Assembly (NCBI RefSeq): GCF_011059105.1
Contig: NZ_JAALLS010000025.1
Coordinates: 10,192-66,176, forward strand
Length of the DNA: 55,985 bases
Direction: 5' to 3'
Origin: Fodinibius halophilus
GTDB taxonomy: Bacteria > Bacteroidota > Rhodothermia > Balneolales > Balneolaceae
Shown piece by piece: positions 32,213 through 41,770 of the stretch. The translations under genes and the position numbers were made by a program. Position 1 is the stretch's first letter. Each line of letters starts with the position of its first letter. The notes below the pieces were generated by a model. That model made no database searches, was not told the DNA's origin, and worked only from the letters and a program-made list of their open reading frames with translations.

Positions 32213-33208
32213 TTATGGGCTCGCCTCATCAAAATAGGCAGGAACCTGTATATCCAACATCGTTTTGAGACCTGCCCCTGCCTCGCGAACCGAACAAATT
32301 GCATTTACTGTAATAGCCGAAGTTGCAATATCACCATTAATACCCCCGTCAATAGTTGAAGTAAAAGTCGGAGTTCCCGAAATGTTGATAGTGTCGTGAG
32401 AATGAGTAACTCCTGCTGCAGCTTTAAAAACGAGAGTGATAACCTCCTTTCCATCTCTATAACCCCGCCCTACCTGTTTAACTCCAGAAACCTGCCCCTT
32501 ATCAACATCTATCCGATCATTTTTCAAATCCCGGTCAGCTTTCACCAGTTCTAATGTCTCCTCAACATCACTCAACTGCCAATTCATAGCATCGGCAATC
32601 ATACGCACCGACTCCTCTACTCCTACGTGCCTGATGGAATCGCGTTTAGCTTTGAATTCTGCTTCTGTAAGCCCTATACCAATTTTATCTCGAAAGGGTT
32701 TACGTCGCGGCTCGGCATCTTGAATGCGCTCCACTTTTACCTTATCAATCTTCTGGCATACTGATGTTAATACTGAAGGCAGATAATCCATCAAAAAACC
32801 GGGATTTACTCCCGTGCCCAGACAACTAACCGCCTGCTTTCGACAATGTTCATCAATCCGTTTTGCTACTTCAGGCTGTGTTTGCCAGGGATGCGAAAGT
32901 TCCTCGCAGGTCGAAACAATATCCAAACCATGACCTGCTGCTTCAATAATCTGCGGTGATACCTTTTTAAGGGATGACAAGGTCGTAATAACGGCTACAT
33001 CGGCTTTATCCAGTAAAGCAACGGAATCCAAGTCCGGCGCAATTTCAACTCCTATTTTTTGCAGTCCTGCATGTTCACCGAGATCATTACCAATTTTATT
33101 GGGATCCGGATCAATCCCACCCACGATAGAAATACCTTCGCGCTCGGCCAGGTAGCGTGTTAATTGCTGTCCTATCGGGCCAAGTCCCATTTGTACAATA
33201 TTCATCAT
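32213..33208 (-). CDS. DapB-like NAD(P)-dependent dehydrogenase (2,4-diaminopentanoate DH-like)
   Basis: 331-aa oxidoreductase with an N-terminal Rossmann fold (GLGPIGQQL at 8-16) and the extended central domain of the dihydrodipicolinate reductase-like/2,4-diaminopentanoate dehydrogenase family (GTGVNPGFLMDYLPSVL). It is longer than true DapB (about 240-270 aa) and lacks the DapB KxxSG..H catalytic segment, so it should not be called dapB. No ornithine-fermentation genes are nearby. It sits between two penicillin-interacting proteins, which may hint at a cell wall amino acid role, but this is speculation. Confidence 0.78.
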   Translation of the reverse strand: MMNIVQMGLGPIGQQLTRYLAEREGISIVGGIDPDPNKIGNDLGEHAGLQKIGVEIAPDLDSVALLDKADVAVITTLSSLKKVSPQIIEAAGHGLDIVSTCEELSHPWQTQPEVAKRIDEHCRKQAVSCLGTGVNPGFLMDYLPSVLTSVCQKIDKVKVERIQDAEPRRKPFRDKIGIGLTEAEFKAKRDSIRHVGVEESVRMIADAMNWQLSDVEETLELVKADRDLKNDRIDVDKGQVSGVKQVGRGYRDGKEVITLVFKAAAGVTHSHDTINISGTPTFTSTIDGGINGDIATSAITVNAICSVREAGAGLKTMLDIQVPAYFDEASP

Positions 33209-33235
33209 AAAACTATTCTAGTAATTCTTTTTACA

Positions 33236-34147
33236 TTAGTTAGCTATAAACTTGTAGATATCTCCGGAAATATCAGCAAATGCCGACTGCACTCTTTCTC
33301 GGTTAGGGGCATTTTTTGAAAGTAAAACCAATACATACTTATGTCCATTCGGAAGAATAATGAGCCCCGCGTCGTGATTGACACCGGTAATCCAGCCGGT
33401 TTTATGAGCCACAACTACACTTTCCGGAAGCTGAGCCGGAATCATTTCGTTAAAATGTTGTTCGATAAGGATTTCAATCATCGCCTCCGAAGCCTCCCTG
33501 CTCACTGCCTGCCCCTTGCCCAGCTGTTCATAAATAATTGCTTCGTCAAGTGCTGTAGTTCTATTACTGAGTCCCTTTTCGTATGCCTTAATATCCTCGA
33601 CCCCTCGCAGTACCATAATACTGTCAACACCATAACTACGCATCGTTTGTGTCACGTTGTGGGCACCAACCTTTTGGATAAGAATGTTTGTTGCCAGGTT
33701 ACTGCTCATGGTAATCATATCAGTAATCAGTTGGCGGATCGACCTTTTCTTACCGATCATATCATAGAGCTTGCCCTCACTGTCTTCCGATATATCCATT
33801 TCATAACGACTGCTATCTACAATGCTTCGAAATTCATTTTTAACAGTGATAGAATCATCCAGCGAAAATCTGCCGTTCTCTGCCTGGTTAAAAAGCTCAA
33901 TCATTACCGGTGTTTTCATGGTACTGGCAGCATGGAATTTCTCTCGCTCATTGATATAAATAGCCTGGCTGGTATCGCTCAGATTTTTAAAGGCTACTGC
34001 AAAATCGCCCTTTACCTTTTTTAACTGCTTCTTGATCTTACTTTTAAGACCACGGACAGTTTCAACAGAATTTGAGGAAGTGCAAGAAGAGAAGAAAACA
34101 ATTAAAATAAAAGCATATAAGATCGTTACAGATCGTTTTTTTATCAT
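33236..34147 (-). CDS. class A beta-lactamase-like serine hydrolase, lipoprotein
   Basis: 303-aa extracytoplasmic protein with a lipoprotein signal (FSSC, C22). The active-site motifs are STMK (S75 nucleophile, K78), SSN (148-150, in place of SDN) and HKTG (248-251, in place of KTG preceded by other residues). The omega-loop region around VEDIKAYEKGLSNRTTA has acidic residues, but an exact equivalent of Glu166 cannot be assigned by eye. It may be a beta-lactamase or a peptidoglycan DD-peptidase relative; resistance should not be assumed. 27 nt separate it from the dehydrogenase gene, so they are likely co-transcribed. Confidence 0.8.
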   Translation of the reverse strand: MIKKRSVTILYAFILIVFFSSCTSSNSVETVRGLKSKIKKQLKKVKGDFAVAFKNLSDTSQAIYINEREKFHAASTMKTPVMIELFNQAENGRFSLDDSITVKNEFRSIVDSSRYEMDISEDSEGKLYDMIGKKRSIRQLITDMITMSSNLATNILIQKVGAHNVTQTMRSYGVDSIMVLRGVEDIKAYEKGLSNRTTALDEAIIYEQLGKGQAVSREASEAMIEILIEQHFNEMIPAQLPESVVVAHKTGWITGVNHDAGLIILPNGHKYVLVLLSKNAPNRERVQSAFADISGDIYKFIAN

Positions 34148-34236
34148 AGGCGAAGAATATGATTATTTCGAGCTTGTAATAATAAACCAGGCCCTCCTAG
34201 TAAAGAGCCTGGCATATTAAATATTTGATACGCACT

Positions 34237-34719
34237 CTATTTTATAACGGTAATATCAATAGGACCAGCGGCAAAGTTATCGGTATCAACATTATTCATT
34301 GTCAGTCCATTTTCGTTTACTACCTGAACCTCCAAATTTATCTCTGTAGTATCATTTGGAACGGTGGGTATGGTATACGCTATGCGTAACGAATCTGTTT
34401 GACTCGCTTCCGAAAAGCTGGCTTCTTCATACCCCCACTTACCGTATACTTGCTGTGAGGATTGACTTACAACAGAATCTTTAAGTACGATCTCTTTAAC
34501 AGGATCTTCAGACCAGAAAAGAAGGTCCATCTGCACCGTTTCTCCTTCCTGGTACTCATCCTTTTTATCTATAATTTCAAAGTCTGAGATATTAGGATAC
34601 GAGTTTCCGGTCTCCTTCATATTATCTTTCAACCAGTTATCCTCTTCCATGCATGAAACGAACAGAAAAGCCATAACCAAAAACAATACGGTATTTTTCA
34701 TAACAATTAACTTTTTCAT
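34237..34719 (-). CDS. lipoprotein encoded with the SusCD pair, unknown
   Basis: 160-aa protein with a clear lipoprotein signal (LVMAFLFVSC, cysteine 23). The mature part is predicted beta-rich with YQEGETVQMDLLFWSED and ends in AAGPIDITVIK, resembling an Ig-like fold. It follows susD by 20 nt and is thus the third gene of the SusCD operon. This position usually holds a surface ligand-binding lipoprotein, which is my inference; there is no recognisable carbohydrate-binding motif. An alternative start is the ATG at 34701. Confidence 0.65.
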   Translation of the reverse strand: MKKLIVMKNTVLFLVMAFLFVSCMEEDNWLKDNMKETGNSYPNISDFEIIDKKDEYQEGETVQMDLLFWSEDPVKEIVLKDSVVSQSSQQVYGKWGYEEASFSEASQTDSLRIAYTIPTVPNDTTEINLEVQVVNENGLTMNNVDTDNFAAGPIDITVIK

Positions 34720-34739
34720 AATTCTGAATATCTTTAAGA

Positions 34740-36227
34740 TTAATTATAAAACCACATTGGGGTTGCAATACTCTTTTGAGCCTTTTTAACCTCTTCCTGA
34801 TTTCGACTCAGTTCAGAACTTGGATATACCGCCCGCTGTATCCACACTCCATCCAGTTCGTCATTGTGATCAGCAGGTAACGCCAAATCTTTAAATATTT
34901 GCGAGTCAAAATCATAGCGCCGATAATCATTATAGACTTCCGGGTTCAGAAATAGAGCCTTAAATTTTTCTTTCATTATCAGCTCCATAGTTAAGTTACC
35001 TGCACCAACATCCACACTGGCAGCATTTATATAATTGTTCTTTGCGTTAGCTGATACACCCAGCTTATCCATATTTGCACTAATACCCGCCAAGTAGGCA
35101 TCATAAGCCTGTTGTGACGCTCCGGTCGCTGATTCGCTACCATTATTGGCTTTTAGAAAAGCAGCTTCAGCTTCAATAAACTTCATTTCTGCATAGGTCA
35201 TCATAATGATGGGAGCTGCTGCCCGAGAATGAAAGGTCTCATCTGTAAAAGCTGTATTTGAGCTGTTGTCCGGAGCATCTTCATTAACCCCAAAGTTTCC
35301 ATTTTCGCTACCATAGTAGTCTGTATCTCCACCATTATCGGCAATAATGGGCAAGCGTGGATCGGCCTCGGGATAAGTTTCTCCGTTCATCATATCGATC
35401 AGTTGATCGGAGTGTACCGGAGCCGGATTCCCTGTTTGAGCTGCTAAGTACGCGCTGGTATGCCAGGGGTTCAGATTCTTCTCATTATTGTAATTTATCT
35501 GGAAATCATCTGCATTACTGGTATAAGCATTGCTCAGAGCTGAGAGGGCATTATCAGCAGCTGCAACAGCTCCTTGCTCCGTCACATGAATAGCATTACG
35601 AGCCTTCAAGGCATAGGCAGTCTTTATCCATTTATCAATATTGCCACCATATATGATATCATCGCTTCCCGGCTCATTAAATTCAGAAGGTGCTTTTTCC
35701 AGTTCCGTTATTCCCTCATTTAAAAGCTGGTCAATAGCATTGTATATCTCCTGCTGATTATCATAACTTGGTGAAAATTCACCCTCTTTGAAGGCATCAC
35801 TCCAAGGTATGTTTTCCCATGTATTTGTAGCAAGACTCAAATTATAAGCCTGCATAACCTTAACAATACCCAAGTAATGAGAAGCCCCGGTCTCTTTCGC
35901 TTTTTGCTCCATCTCATCGAGGTTGTTTAGACTCGACAAATAGATTTCAACCCACGCGCCGGCTAACTGTGCCTCCTCATGAGAGTCCGTTTCACCAACA
36001 AAAGAGATATGTTGTGAATATTGAGAAAACGTAAAAGCGATATCAAAATGAGCTTTACTGGTTGAGACGAGCACAGGAGGCAACAGTGCATCGAGCCCAA
36101 TCTCATCTTTAAACACCCTGTTAGGATCTTTATTGGTATCTCCTCCCAAATAGTTTTCGCAAGCTCCAAATACAAAAACTACCAGGATACATACTAACGT
36201 CGTAATATATTGCTGTAATTTATTCAT
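34740..36227 (-). CDS. SusD/RagB-family outer-membrane lipoprotein
   Basis: Surface nutrient-binding lipoprotein that caps the SusC-type channel. The lipoprotein signal begins at the ATG at 36227 (MNKLQQYITTLVCILVVFVFGAC) and is followed by the CENYLGGDTNKDPNR start typical for the SusD-like_2 subgroup. TPR-like helices (SSLNNLDEMEQKAKET, GIVKVMQAYNLSLATNTW, IPWSDAF) and the C-terminal AEMKFIEAEAAFLK and NPEVYNDYRRYD complete the family pattern. Full length at 496 aa. It directly follows the interrupted susC, so without a receptor it may be an orphan. Substrate unknown; no glycoside hydrolase is next to it. Confidence 0.9.
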   Translation of the reverse strand: MNKLQQYITTLVCILVVFVFGACENYLGGDTNKDPNRVFKDEIGLDALLPPVLVSTSKAHFDIAFTFSQYSQHISFVGETDSHEEAQLAGAWVEIYLSSLNNLDEMEQKAKETGASHYLGIVKVMQAYNLSLATNTWENIPWSDAFKEGEFSPSYDNQQEIYNAIDQLLNEGITELEKAPSEFNEPGSDDIIYGGNIDKWIKTAYALKARNAIHVTEQGAVAAADNALSALSNAYTSNADDFQINYNNEKNLNPWHTSAYLAAQTGNPAPVHSDQLIDMMNGETYPEADPRLPIIADNGGDTDYYGSENGNFGVNEDAPDNSSNTAFTDETFHSRAAAPIIMMTYAEMKFIEAEAAFLKANNGSESATGASQQAYDAYLAGISANMDKLGVSANAKNNYINAASVDVGAGNLTMELIMKEKFKALFLNPEVYNDYRRYDFDSQIFKDLALPADHNDELDGVWIQRAVYPSSELSRNQEEVKKAQKSIATPMWFYN

Positions 36228-36245
36228 GGATATTTCCACTTGGTT

Positions 36246-39200
36246 TTAAAACTTAAGATTCATGCTGAATGACAAGCTTCGTGTCGGCGGTATATTAAGA
36301 CCGGTGAACCCATAGGTATTTGAGCCAGCCGAAAACTGTTGGCCTTCGGGGTCAAAACCTCTGAAGGGAGTGTTCAGGAACAGGTTTCTGCCTGAAACAC
36401 CAAATGAAGCTGACTTCAATGGTAGCTTTTGAATAAGTTTAGCTGGCAAACTGTACGAGACACGCACATTTCGCAGACGAATCCACGAAGCATCCTGTAC
36501 TAATATCTCCGATGCTCTGTTAAAACGAGTTGAACTACGATACACGCTTTGATTTAAACGTACAGGCGTAGTATTGGAAGACCCATCACTCGTTACTCCC
36601 TGGAAAATAACCTCATCATTTCTCCATTTTGTTATTTCTAAAATCCCGTTTCTTATACTGTTACGTTGTCCGGAATCATAAGCATCAGCCCCCATCCTAA
36701 TTTCTAGTAAGAACGACAAAGACAGGTTTTTATAGTTGAAGGTATTAGTAATACCACCTTGCCAATCGGGTAGGGCATTTCCTACCTTTACCAAGGTATC
36801 AGTTCTAATAGTTGGCAAACCATCATCCGCAATTAACAGTTCTTCGTTATCAGTATATTCAAATGTATAGCCGTATAGATCTCCCAACTCTCCTCCTTCT
36901 TGTATACGGTTAACGACTCCCGGAAAACCACTGTTAGCAAATTCAATAACATCCAGCCCTTCAGGCATCTCTGTTACTTCACTTGCTACCGAAGACCAGT
37001 TAACAGCCAAATCCCAGCTAAAGTCGCTAGTTTTAATGGGGGTACCATTAACGAGTACTTCAAGTCCTTTGCTCTCAATCTCTCCGGCATTGGTAGTATA
37101 GCGAGACAAACCTGAGGGGTTACTAACAGGAAATGCAACAATCTGGTTTTTACTTGTCTGTTTAAAGTAAGTAAGATCGAAGCGTAAACGATTATTGAAA
37201 AAGCGCAAATCTGTTCCCACTTCATACGAAGTTGTAATCTCAGGCTTTAGATTGGGATCCCCTGCCCGAGTATCTTTACTAAAACCGCCAACGCTCCCAA
37301 AGGGAAAATCTGAATCGCCTTCAAAATATTGACCTACGCTGTAAGCAGGGGCATCTTTTCCCACTTTTGCCCAAGAAAAGCGAAGTTTTCCGAAAGGAAA
37401 CCACTCACTATTTGCTAATCCCAGATCTTCTGTAAACACATATCCCAAACCAACCGACGGATAGAAAAAAGACCTGTTATCTTCTGGCAATGTAGAAGAC
37501 CAGTCGTTACGCCCGGTAACGGTCAAAAAGTAAGTCCCGTCATATTCGAGTTTAACATCCGCAAATACCCCAACTAACCGCCGTAACATGGCCGATTCAC
37601 TGGTAAAAATATTTGTTGTATTTGCCAACGATCGGAAATCACTGATATTCAACCCTTCACCTCGGGTATTCAAACGTTCCGATTTGACATCGGTAACCTG
37701 GTTACCGACTACTAAAGAACCACTCATTTTATCAGTAAAACTGTGATTGGCCCGAAGGTATAAATTTGAATTCAACTGTCGATAGTTGATCTGCTCTTTG
37801 ACTAAAAAACCGTTAACCTGTGTACCGACATCCAAGTTCGGGGGAACAAATCGCTCTCTGGCATCGTTATAGTAATCCGCACCAAATTTGTAATCTAAAG
37901 TGAGCCATTCGGTAAGGCCAAAACTTAATCCTGCATTTCCAATAATGCGGTTCACATCATCCTTAAGCGTACTATGTTCAGCAAAATATCGCGGATTGTC
38001 GATAAATCCTGAATTGGGATTACTTTTGTACCCAGAGTAGTTCTTCTGGTCACCATCCGGAAATTCATAATCATTCACATCATTAGAAGGAGTCCAATAA
38101 CTCAAAGAGCTCATAATTGACTTATCTCCTCCTGTTGGTCTCACTCCACCGGAATTCGAATAGTTAACCGATCCAGAAATATCGAAAGCATCAGAAACTT
38201 TATGTGAACCGGATAGCTTGAAAGTCGTTCGACTCCACTCCGTATTCGGTACAATCCCTTCCTCATTCACATTAGATACAGATTAAAAGTACGTCGTATT
38301 CCCATTACCACCGGATATGCTCAAAGAATTACTAATATTCATTGAGCGACGGAAAAAGCGTTCAAAGTTATTATACACTTTGGAAGACGCTGTCGTAGGT
38401 GGACCATACTGCCAAAATGTATAGGCAAATTCTCGAAAAGGTAAAGCCCCGTAATATCCGTGCTGATAATCATCCTGAATCTCGGGGACCTTATTAACTT
38501 CACTAAAGCCCACCTTCGAGTTGAGAGTCACTTGGGTATTTCCTGATTGTCCTTTTTTAGTCGTAATCTCGACCACTCCGTTAGCTGCTCGCTGACCATA
38601 CAGTGCTGTTGCCGCCGGTCCCTTTAAAATCGAAATATTCTCAATATCATCAGGATTTATATCACCTCCCCGATTCGAAAATGAAAACTGCTCTGCACTA
38701 CCGGGTGAGTTGGTTCCCTCGCTGGGCAGTACATTACCATAATTGGTTTCATTGCTTACAGGCACTCCATCAATAACAAACAGCGGCTGATTATCTCCAC
38801 TGGGACTAAGAGATGAAATTCCACGAATCGTAATATCCATCCCTGCTCCAGCAGCACCACTGGTATTTTGAATATTTACACCTGCAAGTTTACCCTGCAG
38901 AGCACTTACTAAATTAGACTCTCCACTTTCGGCGATCTCATCACTTGAAATCTCCTGTACAGAATATCCCAATGACTTTTTTTCCTGCTCTATACCAAAT
39001 GAGGTGACCACTAGCTCATCAAAGGCTTGGGCCTCACGCGTCATTGTAACATTGATAGTTGTTCTATCATTAATGGGAACTCTCTCTTTTTTATATCCAA
39101 TAAAAGAGAAGATGAGTGTATCTGCTTCTTCCGGAACATTCAATGAATACCGTCCCCTTTCATCTGTAGAAGTACCAACAGTAGTATTCTTCACAAATAC

Positions 39201-39713
39201 ATTAACCCCAGCCATTGTTTCACCGGTTTCAGCATCTTTTACCGTACCAGTAATTTCTTGTTGTACATACACTTCCCTTAAGGGTATCGAAGTGCGTTTC
39301 CTCAGAGCTATCTCTCGTGTTTTAGAGATCACTGCTTCGTATTCTGTCGTCTTTAGAATTCGCTGTATGGCATCACCTGCAGTGATATAATCTTGCTTTA
39401 TTGTAACCGGCTGTTTAAGTGAAAATAACTCGGCATTATAGGCAAGTCCCAACCCTGTCTTAGAAACAATTGTTTCAAGCACTTTTCGAAGGGGTACTTC
39501 CTTTTGATCAAGAGAGATGATCTGTTGTAATTCCGAAACCTGATCGGAATATGTTTCGACAGCATAAAATGACTGTGCCGTAGCCTCCTGCGAAACCGAC
39601 GTCAGGTATTGGCCATTAGCCACGGTAAAGAAACCTTGGCTTAAAGGCAGTAAAGCCCCCAACAGACTCCACAACACCATCTTTTTTAATTGAGTTGATA
39701 GCAATTTATTCAT
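36246..39713 (-). pseudogene. SusC/RagA-type TonB-dependent receptor, interrupted by an in-frame TAA
   Basis: Outer-membrane TonB-dependent transporter with an N-terminal STN signalling domain (about 60-130, DQKEVPLRKVLETIV), a carboxypeptidase-regulatory-like beta domain (ITGTVKDAETGETMAGVNVFVKN), a plug (LQGKLAGVNIQNTSG, FVIDGVPVSN, ALYGQRAANGVVEI) and a beta barrel ending in SMNLKF. A single TAA at 38283-38285 cuts the frame after GNTTYF; reading resumes in the same frame with SVSNVNEEGIVPNTEW, exactly the expected next barrel segment, and stays open to the normal end. Without the stop it would be about 1155 aa. A nonsense mutation from TAT or TAC, or a sequencing error, explains it best; readthrough is possible but unsupported. 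Confidence 0.85.
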
Positions 39714-39869
39714 AGTACTAACCTCCATTTAAACTGTTCATTTATTGAGAGACAACCTCTAGTGATTTGTTAATTTATGCTCTACTTCTATCCCTGCATT
39801 CTTTTAGTAGTCCATTATTACGCATTTATTAGCGATTAATTAGTAGTTATTAGTTATATGCCAAAATCT

Positions 39870-40931
39870 TTATTGGGTAAAAATAACCCGGTTCTCAGTA
39901 AGCTCATATTCAACATCCAGCGACATCGCTATTACATTAAGTACATTTTTAATTGACCGACTCTTTAAGAACGCCGTCAGTTGTTTATCCCTTATTTCTG
40001 AACTTTGAAATGAAACCTCTACCCCGTATCGGCGTTCAAGTGCCAGAGCTACCTCTTTCATGGGTTTGTCTCGAAACTTGAGGTATCCTTTTTTCCAGCT
40101 GAGATATAACTGTATGTCATCTACTTTTGAAGTAGTGATCTCATTACTGTTTAATGAATAACTGCCCATTTCATTGGCTGTTAGCAAAGCCTTGTTAGCT
40201 GATTCTGCACTGCTGTCTTCTACGGATACCTTTCCTTCCTCAACCACAATTTGCACCTGGCGATCCTCTTCATACGATCGAACAGTAAAGGCAGTACCTA
40301 AAACCCGAACTACAGCTCCTCGCGAATGTATCACAAAAGGTCGCTTGGAATTAGTAGCCACATCAAAATAGGCTTCCCCCATCAAGTAAACTTCCCGGAT
40401 ATCTTCATCAAACTGATTGGGAAACTTTATATCACTGTCCGCATTTAACATTACTTCTGTGCCATCGGCCAACCTGAGGTTAACGCGTTGGGCATTGGCG
40501 GTACTAACTTCCCGAAGAACTGTTTCGGAAACTTCTGGTTTCGGTTCATACCAGTTCTGATATGCAAATACCCCTATTAATCCTGCTATCAAAAATATTG
40601 CAGCTACTCGAATTAACTTTTGGGTCATTGAATGAACAGAGGCTGAACGATATTTTGCAGCAAAGGAATCCCGTTTACTTTCCCGGTTCAATTCTCCCTC
40701 CTTTTCCAGGCGCGATTGTAACTGTTGCCATTGCTCACCGGTATCAAAAACACCATGCATGGAACTGTGATCCTCTTCCGAAATATCCCAGATACGCTTA
40801 AATTGTTTTAGCTTTTGTGCATTTTCAACATCTTTTGCAACCCCCTGTTCTACTTTTTGTGTTTCTTCGGCTGTACACTCGTCTGCCAGGTACCGAGCCA
40901 ATAATCGGCCATCAACGTCATTAAACTTCAT
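39870..40931 (-). CDS. FecR-family anti-sigma factor
   Basis: 353-aa inner-membrane regulator. The N-terminal cytoplasmic part (ARYLADECTAEETQKVEQ) holds the sigma factor; a single TM segment lies at about 110-130 (VAAIFLIAGLIGVFAYQNW). The periplasmic FecR domain follows (NAQRVNLRLADGTEVMLNADS to GKVSVEDSS), then the C-terminal SusC-contacting domain (LSWKKGYLKFRDKPMKEVALALERRYGVEV). It would receive the signal from the STN domain of the SusC-type receptor. It lies between the ECF sigma gene and susC, as usual in such loci. Confidence 0.92.
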   Translation of the reverse strand: MKFNDVDGRLLARYLADECTAEETQKVEQGVAKDVENAQKLKQFKRIWDISEEDHSSMHGVFDTGEQWQQLQSRLEKEGELNRESKRDSFAAKYRSASVHSMTQKLIRVAAIFLIAGLIGVFAYQNWYEPKPEVSETVLREVSTANAQRVNLRLADGTEVMLNADSDIKFPNQFDEDIREVYLMGEAYFDVATNSKRPFVIHSRGAVVRVLGTAFTVRSYEEDRQVQIVVEEGKVSVEDSSAESANKALLTANEMGSYSLNSNEITTSKVDDIQLYLSWKKGYLKFRDKPMKEVALALERRYGVEVSFQSSEIRDKQLTAFLKSRSIKNVLNVIAMSLDVEYELTENRVIFTQ

Positions 40932-41089
40932 ATAATAAATTTTCTATCTAGTCTTAGAATCCATCTTCACCTATAAGACAGTTGCGAAAACAGTTACCCC
41001 CAAAGAAAATTTAAGAAAAGTATCGTTTGCCTAATTTATTTAGGACATCTATCAGAAATGCAGAAGAAGGTGTAGTGAAGCGATATTAT

Positions 41090-41656
41090 TTATTCAATAT
41101 CAATACTGCCGCGAATATCATCCAATGCCAGCCCCATATGATTCTCAACTGTTTTTCTGGTGATATCCAGTACCTCAGCAATCTCTTTATAACTGAGGCC
41201 ATGCTTGCGGTGCAGTACAAATACCGAACGACGACGCTGAGGCATCTCTTTTACGACATTCCAGACAGCTTTTATCAGCTTTTCATCACCCTCATTTTTC
41301 TGTGTAGACTGCTTGGAAGTATATTTTTCTGTTGTGTCAGATAGTTGTTCTTTTAGTTTTTCACGACGACCTCTCTTGTTGATAAGATTTAAAGCCTCGT
41401 TTCGAACAGACCGGAACAAGTAGGCTTTAATAGAGGTATAAACGCTCCAATTCCGGCGGCGTTTCCATATTTTATAAAACACCTCCTGTACTACATCTTT
41501 TGCTTGTTCATTGGATTTTGTAATCTGCAAAGCATAAGAACAGAGATCAAAAAAGTATTCGAAAAAAAGACGCTCAAAAGCCTGCTGGTTACCCTCGCGG
41601 ATCTTTTCCACCAGCTGCTCTTCAGACTTATTCTTTTTTTCTTCAATAATGTCCAT
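41090..41656 (-). CDS. ECF RNA polymerase sigma factor (FecI/SusCD-type)
   Basis: 188-aa extracytoplasmic-function sigma factor. Region 2 spans about 18-85 (QQAFERLFFEYFFDLCSYALQI, AKDVVQEVFYKIWKRR) and region 4 about 125-185 (MPQRRRSVFVLHRKHGLSYKEIAEVLDITRKTVENHM), with the Bacteroidota-type helix-turn-helix. Together with the FecR protein it should drive the SusCD operon. The 158-nt gap to fecR holds no other gene. A possible promoter box lies 70 nt upstream of the start. Confidence 0.92.
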   Translation of the reverse strand: MDIIEEKKNKSEEQLVEKIREGNQQAFERLFFEYFFDLCSYALQITKSNEQAKDVVQEVFYKIWKRRRNWSVYTSIKAYLFRSVRNEALNLINKRGRREKLKEQLSDTTEKYTSKQSTQKNEGDEKLIKAVWNVVKEMPQRRRSVFVLHRKHGLSYKEIAEVLDITRKTVENHMGLALDDIRGSIDIE

Positions 41657-41725
41657 ATACTTCGTTAAAAACTAAAAACCCACCAACCGTTTTTATAAAT
41701 TTGTCCTTCCTAAATTCTGATATAT

Positions 41726-41733
41726 CAAACCTA
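41726..41733 (-). promoter_or_regulatory. candidate -7 box for the ECF sigma gene
   Basis: TAGGTTTG on the minus strand fits TAnnTTTG and is 70 nt upstream of the sigma start. There is no TTG about 20 nt further upstream, so support is partial. Confidence 0.3.
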
Positions 41734-41770
41734 TTAAATAATTATTAAAAATTAATAAGCCTAATCCCGA

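Noticed and set aside
32213-33208. Calling the dehydrogenase dapB
   Set aside because: Too long, lacks the DapB catalytic segment and better resembles the 2,4-diaminopentanoate dehydrogenase-like family.
33341-34024. 227-codon open frame on the plus strand
   Set aside because: It lies opposite the beta-lactamase-like gene, which has clear catalytic motifs; the translated product shows no family signature and no sensible start.
33236-34147. Calling the lipoprotein an antibiotic resistance beta-lactamase
   Set aside because: The SSN and HKTG variants and uncertain Glu166 equivalent leave DD-peptidase-like function equally possible.
36246-38270. Separate protein starting at a GTG after the susC stop
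   Set aside because: The sequence is the in-frame continuation of the receptor barrel; it has no signal peptide and a start inside a conserved segment, so it is the 3' part of a broken gene.
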